A stretch of 17,108 bases of DNA, taken from an uncultured Clostridia bacterium (GTDB lineage Bacteria > Bacillota > Clostridia > Oscillospirales > CAG-272). Both the position numbers and the translations under genes were made by a program. The stretch covers positions 1 through 17,108 of the forward strand of contig CANQMJ010000044.1 of assembly GCA_947624945.1 (NCBI GenBank), in the 5' to 3' direction. Each line of letters starts with the position of its first letter. Positions within the stretch are counted from its first letter, which is position 1. The notes beneath the pieces are model-generated. The model saw only the letters and a list, made by a program, of their open reading frames with translations, was not told the DNA's origin and ran no database searches. Shown here piece after piece: positions 12,220 to 17,108 of the stretch.

Positions 12220-13725
12220 TTATAATTTTATACCGAGTATTTCTGCGACAGTATCCTTCATTCCGTCGCGCTCGCAGACGCGGCGGTGACGCACCTCCGC
12301 GGTGCGTATCTCGTCGATGGCGGACGGAGCTTTTATCCCCGACGTCGACTCAAGCTCATCAATGAGGGCGAAATCGTCGTCGCTGCGCGTGTCGCGTCCC
12401 GTCATAGCCGAGACGACGGAGCGCGCGAACTTGTACGGGCTCGCCGTCGACGCGATAACGGTCGGGGTCGTGTCCTTTGACGCTGCCCTATATTTGTCGC
12501 AGACGCAGGACGCGACGGCGGTGTGCGTGTCGATGACGTAACGGTCGATGTGCCACAGCTTCGATATCTGTTCTGCGACCTCGCTCTCGACGGCGCACCC
12601 GCCGACGAAGCCGAACTTGTCTATCACGCGGCGCTCCGCGTTCGTTATCGCGTATCTGCCAGTCTCGGACAGCGACTTCATGTAAGCGCTGTTCTCTGAC
12701 GCATCGCCGCCTGTCGCAGAATATATGAGGCGTTCGAGATTGCTCGAAACGAGTATGTCCATCGACGGCGACGACGTAGTGTAAAAGCGGCGGTCGCGGT
12801 CGTAGACGCCGGTTTCGAAGAAGTCGGTGAGGACGCGGTTGTCGTTCGAGGCGCATATGAGCGTCTTAATCGGCGTGCCCATCAGCTTCGCATAATGGGC
12901 GGCGAGGATGTTGCCGAAATTGCCTGTCGGGACGGCAACGTTGATGAACTCGCCGTTTTTTACCGCACCCGTGCCGACGAGATGAGAGTACGCGTATACA
13001 TAATATACGACCTGCGGCACGAGCCTGCCGACGTTGATGGAGTTCGCGGACGAGAACCGATATCCCGCGTCCGCTAACTTTTTCTTTAGCTCCGCGTCGC
13101 CGAACATGGACTTGACGCCGCTCTGCGCGTCGTCGAAGTTGCCGTGTACGCCGACGACGTAGGTGTTTGCGCCGCGCTGCGTCACCATCTGACGCTCCTG
13201 CACGGCGCTGACGCCGTCCTTCGGATAAAACACTATTATCTTCGTGCCGGGCACGTCGGCAAATCCCGCCATCGCGGCCTTGCCCGTGTCGCCGGACGTC
13301 GCGGTCAATATAACGATGTCGTCAAGGACCCCGTTCTTCTTCGCCGCGACTGTCATAAGACGCGGGAGTATCGACAGCGCCATGTCCTTGAACGCAATAG
13401 TTGAGCCGTGATAAAGTTCGAGGAAGTAGACGCCGTCCGCGTAATGCATCTCGACGATATTATCGGTGTCGAACTTTTCGTCATAGGCGCCGTTTATGCA
13501 CTCGGTGAGCTCGTCGCGCGTGTAGTCGGTGAGAAACAGCTTCATCACCTCGTACGCGACTTCCTTGTACGACATCTCCGACAGCGCGTCGAAGCCGACG
13601 TCCAGCTTCGGTATCTTTTCGGGGACGTAAAGCCCGCCGTCCTCGGCGAGTCCGCCGAGTATGGCTTTCGACGATGTTATCGCGGGACCGTGTCCGCGCG
13701 TGCTCTTATATAAAAGTTCACCCAT
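12220..13725 (-). CDS. thrC: Threonine synthase
   Basis: This PLP enzyme converts O-phospho-L-homoserine to threonine and phosphate. The 501-residue protein starts with the threonine synthase N-terminal domain (LLYKSTRG, GLAEDGGLYVPEKIP). The PLP lysine lies in ELYHGSTIAFKDMAL (Lys113), followed by LTATSGDTGKAAMAGF (phosphate-binding) and the VPTGNFGNILAAHYAKLMG segment. Length matches the long (type I, E. coli-like) threonine synthases. Its ATG (13725) lies one base after the stop of the ApgM-like gene, with GGGGGA inside that gene's end as a likely ribosome-binding site, so translation is probably coupled. This ties the upstream protein to supply of its substrate. Confidence 0.97.
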   Translation of the reverse strand: MGELLYKSTRGHGPAITSSKAILGGLAEDGGLYVPEKIPKLDVGFDALSEMSYKEVAYEVMKLFLTDYTRDELTECINGAYDEKFDTDNIVEMHYADGVYFLELYHGSTIAFKDMALSILPRLMTVAAKKNGVLDDIVILTATSGDTGKAAMAGFADVPGTKIIVFYPKDGVSAVQERQMVTQRGANTYVVGVHGNFDDAQSGVKSMFGDAELKKKLADAGYRFSSANSINVGRLVPQVVYYVYAYSHLVGTGAVKNGEFINVAVPTGNFGNILAAHYAKLMGTPIKTLICASNDNRVLTDFFETGVYDRDRRFYTTSSPSMDILVSSNLERLIYSATGGDASENSAYMKSLSETGRYAITNAERRVIDKFGFVGGCAVESEVAEQISKLWHIDRYVIDTHTAVASCVCDKYRAASKDTTPTVIASTASPYKFARSVVSAMTGRDTRSDDDFALIDELESTSGIKAPSAIDEIRTAEVRHRRVCERDGMKDTVAEILGIKL

Positions 13726-13726
13726 G

Positions 13727-14929
13727 TCAGTCCCCCAACAGCTTTTTCATAAGCATGTAGCCGTGCGGCTCGTAAATACCGGTCTCGGACGCTTCGCGCT
13801 CGTTGTAATGCGCAATTTTCTTCTGCTCGCGCGTGCTGTCGTAGAGCACGAACGGCACGGGCGTGTTCGTGTGCGTCCTTATCGCGCACGGCGTCGGATG
13901 GTCGGGCATCATAAGGATCCGGTACGGCTCGCCGGACGCGTCCATATCGCGCTTCAGCACGGCGAGCACGCGCTCGTCGATGTATTCGATAGACTTTATC
14001 TTGCGTTCGGGACTGCCCTGATGTCCCATTTCGTCGGGAGCCTCGATGTGGATATAGACGAAGTCGTCACCGTCCTCGAGCAGAGTTTTGACGGCAGCCT
14101 TCGCTTTGCCCTCGTAGTTTGTATTGAGCGTGCCGTCCGCGCCGTCGACGATTATGACTCTCATGTCGGCGCCGTGTGCGATGCCCTTGAGTAGGTCGAC
14201 GGCGGATATCATCGCGCCGCGCTTGCCGGTCTTTGAATAAAAGCTCTCGAGCGACGGACGCGTGCCCGCGCCCCAGAACCAAAGCGAATTCGCCTTGCCC
14301 TTTCCCTCGGCGGCGCGCCTTACGTTTACGGGATGATTATTTAATATATCGTAGCTCTCCTCCATCATGCGGCGGAAATCGGGATGCGTCGGAAGATACG
14401 AGCCGATCTCCTCGTCGAGATGGTCGTGGGGAGGGTACATGTCGAGAGTCTCGCCGCCGTGCCACACTGTGATGTGGCGGTAGCCGGTGCCGGTGTAGAA
14501 GCGGAACTTGTCGGAGTCGAAATGAGCGCGTATCGCGTCCATGAGTTCGTCTGCCTCAGCCGTCGTTATCTCGCCCGCACTGTGGTCGAGGATAACGCGT
14601 TTTTCGTAAGGCACGTCTCCTTCGGTGACTGTCACTAAATTGCAGCGGAACACGACGTCGTCGTCCGCCATAGGTACGCCGACGGAGAGGGCCTCGAGCG
14701 GCGAACGTCCCGAGTAGCTTTTTTCGGGGTCGTAGCCGAGCACGGCGAGATTCGCAACGTCGCTGCCGGGACGGAGCGTGTCGGGCACAGTCTTCGCCAT
14801 GCCCATTATGCCCGCCGACGCGAGCGCGTCCATGTGGGGCGTGTTCGCCGCCTCGAGCGGCGTTTTCCCGCCGAGCGACGCGATAGGCTCGTCAGCCATT
14901 CCGTCGCCGAGAAGTACGATATATTTCAC
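13727..14929 (-). CDS. ApgM-type phosphoglycerate mutase / proposed homoserine kinase
   Basis: This 400-residue member of the alkaline phosphatase superfamily belongs to the archaeal-type cofactor-independent phosphoglycerate mutase group. Metal and phosphate residues are visible: LLGDGMAD at the start (Asp9), GSDVANLAVLGYDP with the phospho-accepting Ser56, HIEAPDEMGHQG (Asp299, His303) and MPDHPTPCAIRTH (Asp343, His344, His353). Proteins of this type next to threonine genes, in species lacking a GHMP-type ThrB, have been proposed as homoserine kinases (the TIGR02535 idea). Here the gene ends one base before thrC, which favours that role. A phosphoglycerate mutase supplying 3-phosphoglycerate to SerA in the same operon is the alternative. 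The start is GTG at 14929; the next ATG is ten codons in and would remove the first metal-binding motif. The ribosome-binding site is weak (GGACGG). First gene of the operon. Confidence 0.9.
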   Translation of the reverse strand: MKYIVLLGDGMADEPIASLGGKTPLEAANTPHMDALASAGIMGMAKTVPDTLRPGSDVANLAVLGYDPEKSYSGRSPLEALSVGVPMADDDVVFRCNLVTVTEGDVPYEKRVILDHSAGEITTAEADELMDAIRAHFDSDKFRFYTGTGYRHITVWHGGETLDMYPPHDHLDEEIGSYLPTHPDFRRMMEESYDILNNHPVNVRRAAEGKGKANSLWFWGAGTRPSLESFYSKTGKRGAMISAVDLLKGIAHGADMRVIIVDGADGTLNTNYEGKAKAAVKTLLEDGDDFVYIHIEAPDEMGHQGSPERKIKSIEYIDERVLAVLKRDMDASGEPYRILMMPDHPTPCAIRTHTNTPVPFVLYDSTREQKKIAHYNEREASETGIYEPHGYMLMKKLLGD

Positions 14930-14961
14930 TTGTTATTACCGTCCGTTTTAGTTGATAGTAC

Positions 14962-14990
14962 ATTATACAGCGTTTCGGACGATTCCGCAA
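14962..14990 (-). promoter_or_regulatory. Sigma-A promoter of the apgM-thrC-serC-serA operon
   Basis: On the minus strand TTGCGG (14990-14985), a 17-base spacer and TATAAT (14967-14962) precede the GTG start. The predicted RNA start is about 14955, so the leader is only about 25 nt. This leaves no room for a T-box or riboswitch, and amino-acid control would have to be by repressor or at the enzymes. Confidence 0.65.
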
Positions 14991-15031
14991 TACATTTTTT
15001 TACAGAATATATTGCCTGCAAAGCTTTTACT

Positions 15032-15048
15032 TTTGTCGATTTGACAAA
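15032..15048. promoter_or_regulatory. Inverted repeat TTTGTC-N5-GACAAA, candidate operator
   Basis: A perfect 6-bp inverted repeat with a five-base centre lies between the operon and adhE promoters. Its 15-bp core TTGTC-N5-GACAA is shorter than the 18-bp Rex pattern TTGTnA-N6-TnACAA, so I do not call it a Rex site. It could bind another regulator. Confidence 0.3.
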
Positions 15049-15115
15049 GCCGGGAGCCGAAACCAGCATGAAGCATCATATTCCAAGATAAGAATTATAC
15101 GCCGCGCCGCCATGC

Positions 15116-15127
15116 ATGTTGCAACAT
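15116..15127. promoter_or_regulatory. Perfect 12-bp palindrome ATGTTGCAACAT
   Basis: A perfect palindrome lies about 70 bases before the adhE -35 box, in a gap with no gene. It has the size of a dimeric repressor or activator site. Chance is possible. Confidence 0.3.
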
Positions 15128-15195
15128 ACCGAAGCGCCAAAAGCCGCGATTATATGTGCAAACAAACGATTTTTTGCAGGCGGGCAAAACAACGC

Positions 15196-15224
15196 TTGCA
15201 TTTTTATTTAATGTTTGATATAGT
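15196..15224 (+). promoter_or_regulatory. Extended -10 promoter of adhE
   Basis: TTGCAT (15196-15201), a 17-base spacer and TATAGT (15219-15224), preceded by TGA (extended -10 TGn). The predicted start is near 15231, giving a leader of about 110 nt before the preferred adhE start. Confidence 0.6.
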
Positions 15225-15245
15225 AGACTCGGACGCCTGTAAAAC

Positions 15246-15285
15246 GGAGCGCGCCTTCGGCATATAATGATGCCGTGGCGTGTCC
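15246..15285 (+). other. Long imperfect stem-loop in the adhE leader
   Basis: CGGCAT (15258-15263) pairs with ATGCCG (15270-15275) around a six-base loop. Below a small TT/T internal loop, CGCC (15252-15255) pairs with GGCG (15277-15280), and further pairs, including wobbles, extend to about 15246/15285. No U-run follows. It may control stability or translation of adhE mRNA. Confidence 0.55.
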
Positions 15286-15343
15286 GGAACGGGACTCCTA
15301 CGTCACGTCATCAAAAATGTCGAACGAAAAAATGAGGAACGAA

Positions 15344-17108
15344 ATGGAAGAAAAAACTTACGGAACCGTCGATACGCTCGAGGCTCTCGCCGAGACTATC
15401 GAACGCGTCCGCGCGGCGCAGAAGATATTCTCCGAATATACGGCGGAGATGGTGGACAAGATCTTCGCCGCGGCGGCGACAGCGGCAAACATGGCCCGCA
15501 TACCGCTCGCTAAAATGGCGGTCGAGGAGACCGGCATGGGCGTCGTGGAAGACAAGGTCATAAAGAACAACTATGCGGCGGAGTATATTTACAACGCCTA
15601 CAAAAACGTCAAGACGGTCGGCGTTATCGAAGAGGACCGCGCGTACGGCATACGCCGCGTAGCGGAGCCCGTCGGCGTCGTTTCCGCCGTCATACCGACG
15701 ACGAACCCCACCTCTACCGTCATATTCAAAACGCTTCTCTGCCTCAAAACGCGCAACGGCATAATCATCAGCCCGCACCCGAGAGCAAAGAAGTCGACAG
15801 TCGAGGCGGCTAAAATAGTTCTCGAAGCGGCCGTTAAAGCGGGCGCGCCCGAGGACATCATCGCATGGATAGACTCGCCGTCGCTCGAAATGACGAGTAC
15901 CCTCATGCGCGAATCCGATCTCATACTTGCAACCGGCGGTCCCGGCATGGTCAAGGCCGCATATTCGAGCGGCAAGCCCGCCGTCGGCGTCGGCCCCGGC
16001 AACACGCCCGCAATAATCGACGACACCGCCGACATAAAGCTCGCCGTCAGCTCGATCATACATTCAAAGACGTTCGACAACGGCATGATATGCGCGTCCG
16101 AGCAGTCCGTCATCGTCCTCGACTCCATCTACGACGAGGTCAAGGCGGAATTCGAAGCGCGCGCGTGCCACTTCCTGACAGCGGACGAAATTGACAAGGT
16201 CCGCGAGATAATACTCGTCAACGGGACCGCCAACGCGAAGATAGTCGGTCAGACGGCGGAGACGATAGCGGAATTTGCCGGCATCAAGGTGCCGGATGGC
16301 ACGAAGGTGCTGATAGGCGAGGTCACGTCCGTCGATAAGGCGGAGCCGTTCGCACACGAAAAGCTGTCGCCCGTGCTCGCCATGTACCGCGTCTCCGGCA
16401 TAGACGAAGCGTTCGACTATGCGGAACGCCTCATCGCCGACGGCGGCTACGGCCACACCTCGTCGCTCTACGTCGACGAAGTCAACGAAAAGGAAAAGAT
16501 CGAGCGCTTCTCGCACAGAATGAAGACGGGACGCATACTCGTGAATACGCCGTCCTCGTTCGGCGGCATCGGCGACATCTATAACTTCGCTCTCCCGCCG
16601 TCACTGACGCTCGGCTGCGGCTCATGGGGCGGAAACTCCGTCTCGGAGAACGTCGGCGTCAAGCACCTGCTCAACATCAAAACGGTCGCGGAAAGAAGGG
16701 AAAACATGCTCTGGTTCAGATGCCCCGAGAAGGTTTACATGAAGAAGGGCTGTCTGCCCGTGGCTCTCACCGAGCTCAAATCCGCGCTCCACATAAAGAA
16801 GGTCGTAATCGTCACCGACAGCTTCCTTTACAGAAACGGTCATACGCGTCCCATCACGTCCAAGCTCAATGAGATGGGCATCCCGCACATCACGTTCTTC
16901 AACGTCGAACCCGACCCGACGCTCGCATGCGCAAAGGCGGGCGCTGAGGAAATGATCAGATTCGAGCCCGACTGCATAATCGCACTCGGCGGCGGCTCCG
17001 CTATGGACGCGGCTAAGATAATGTGGGTGCTCTACGAGCATCCCGAGGTCGACTTCCAGGATATGGCGATGCGCTTCATGGATATAAGAAAGCGCGTCTA
17101 CACGTTCC
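15344..17108 (+). CDS. adhE: Bifunctional aldehyde-alcohol dehydrogenase AdhE, 3' part missing
   Basis: AdhE converts acetyl-CoA to acetaldehyde and then ethanol, using two NADH, the main redox outlet of many fermenters. The 588 visible codons contain the whole CoA-acylating aldehyde dehydrogenase domain: AVIPTTNPTSTVIFKTL (115-131), ATGGPGMVKAAYSSGKPAVGVGPGNTPA (about 196-223) and catalytic Cys250 in DNGMICASEQSV. A linker follows. The iron-type alcohol dehydrogenase domain starts near residue 455 (NMLWFRCPEKVYMKKG), with the NAD-binding ALGGGSAMDAAK at about 545. The window ends before the iron-binding histidines; full AdhE has about 860-890 residues. Three in-frame ATGs (15317, 15332, 15344) are possible. 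The third is preferred because GAGGA (15335-15339) lies five bases before it and the others lack a ribosome-binding site. Transcription diverges from the amino-acid operon. Confidence 0.96.
   Translation, partial: MEEKTYGTVDTLEALAETIERVRAAQKIFSEYTAEMVDKIFAAAATAANMARIPLAKMAVEETGMGVVEDKVIKNNYAAEYIYNAYKNVKTVGVIEEDRAYGIRRVAEPVGVVSAVIPTTNPTSTVIFKTLLCLKTRNGIIISPHPRAKKSTVEAAKIVLEAAVKAGAPEDIIAWIDSPSLEMTSTLMRESDLILATGGPGMVKAAYSSGKPAVGVGPGNTPAIIDDTADIKLAVSSIIHSKTFDNGMICASEQSVIVLDSIYDEVKAEFEARACHFLTADEIDKVREIILVNGTANAKIVGQTAETIAEFAGIKVPDGTKVLIGEVTSVDKAEPFAHEKLSPVLAMYRVSGIDEAFDYAERLIADGGYGHTSSLYVDEVNEKEKIERFSHRMKTGRILVNTPSSFGGIGDIYNFALPPSLTLGCGSWGGNSVSENVGVKHLLNIKTVAERRENMLWFRCPEKVYMKKGCLPVALTELKSALHIKKVVIVTDSFLYRNGHTRPITSKLNEMGIPHITFFNVEPDPTLACAKAGAEEMIRFEPDCIIALGGGSAMDAAKIMWVLYEHPEVDFQDMAMRFMDIRKRVYTF

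Noticed and set aside
14930..14960. T-box or riboswitch before the threonine/serine operon
   Set aside because: The predicted leader is only about 25 nt, too short for a T-box stem I or specifier loop.
15032..15048. Rex operator near adhE
   Set aside because: The inverted repeat TTTGTC-N5-GACAAA has the wrong spacing and length for the 18-bp Rex site. It is kept only as a generic candidate operator.

Overview
The window looks like the chromosome of an anaerobic, endospore-forming Firmicute of class Clostridia, probably an uncultured gut-type lineage. The reasons are a dipicolinate synthase pair (spore-core DPA), an AdhE-type fermentative aldehyde-alcohol dehydrogenase, AGGAGG ribosome-binding sites, sigma-A promoters, and two surface proteins with Pro/Thr/Ala-rich stalks and C-terminal membrane anchors. 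Most coding DNA is rich in GCG/TCG/ACG codons and intergenic DNA is AT-rich. Genus cannot be read from this sequence. Both edges cut genes (dpaB on the left, adhE on the right).

Layout. 1-930 (minus): dpaB (partial) and dpaA, overlapping by ATGA, with a sigma-K-like promoter upstream. 1113-3260 (plus): an extended -10 promoter, a long leader holding two possible coupled minicistrons, then a 631-residue secreted beta-repeat surface protein whose codon use differs from its neighbours. 3313-3533: a terminator, a 90-bp inverted-repeat element and a long palindrome fill the convergent gap. 3534-4967 (minus): a GH43 arabinanase-like hydrolase without a signal peptide. 5159-7477 (plus), divergent from it: a three-part protein, XRE-type helix-turn-helix plus cupin plus complete medium-chain-type acyl-CoA synthetase. 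7649-8491 (plus): a small MscS channel. 8587-9489 (minus): a secreted, anchored protein with a consensus promoter. 9646-9719 (minus): tRNA-Met(CAT). 9934-14929 (minus): operon apgM-thrC-serC-serA. 15344-17108 (plus): adhE, cut by the window end, behind a structured leader.

How the genes work together. The apgM-thrC-serC-serA operon joins the last steps of threonine synthesis to the first two of serine synthesis. The ApgM-like protein abuts thrC by one base and may be the alternative homoserine kinase proposed for this family, or a true phosphoglycerate mutase. dpaA/dpaB make dipicolinate in the mother cell. AdhE reoxidises NADH during fermentation. The GH43 enzyme and the regulator-ligase fusion share a divergent promoter region, so the fusion could regulate itself or its neighbour.

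Two dispersed repeat families stand out. One is a long AACTTTTT/AAAAAGTT palindrome with a conserved flank, present three times. The other is an identical 41-bp terminator present twice, in direct orientation, flanking the second surface-protein gene. I saw no CRISPR array, transposase, integrase, phage or defence gene. The most novel protein candidate is the HTH-cupin-acyl-CoA synthetase fusion, and the most novel RNA-level candidate is the minicistron cascade before the major surface protein.
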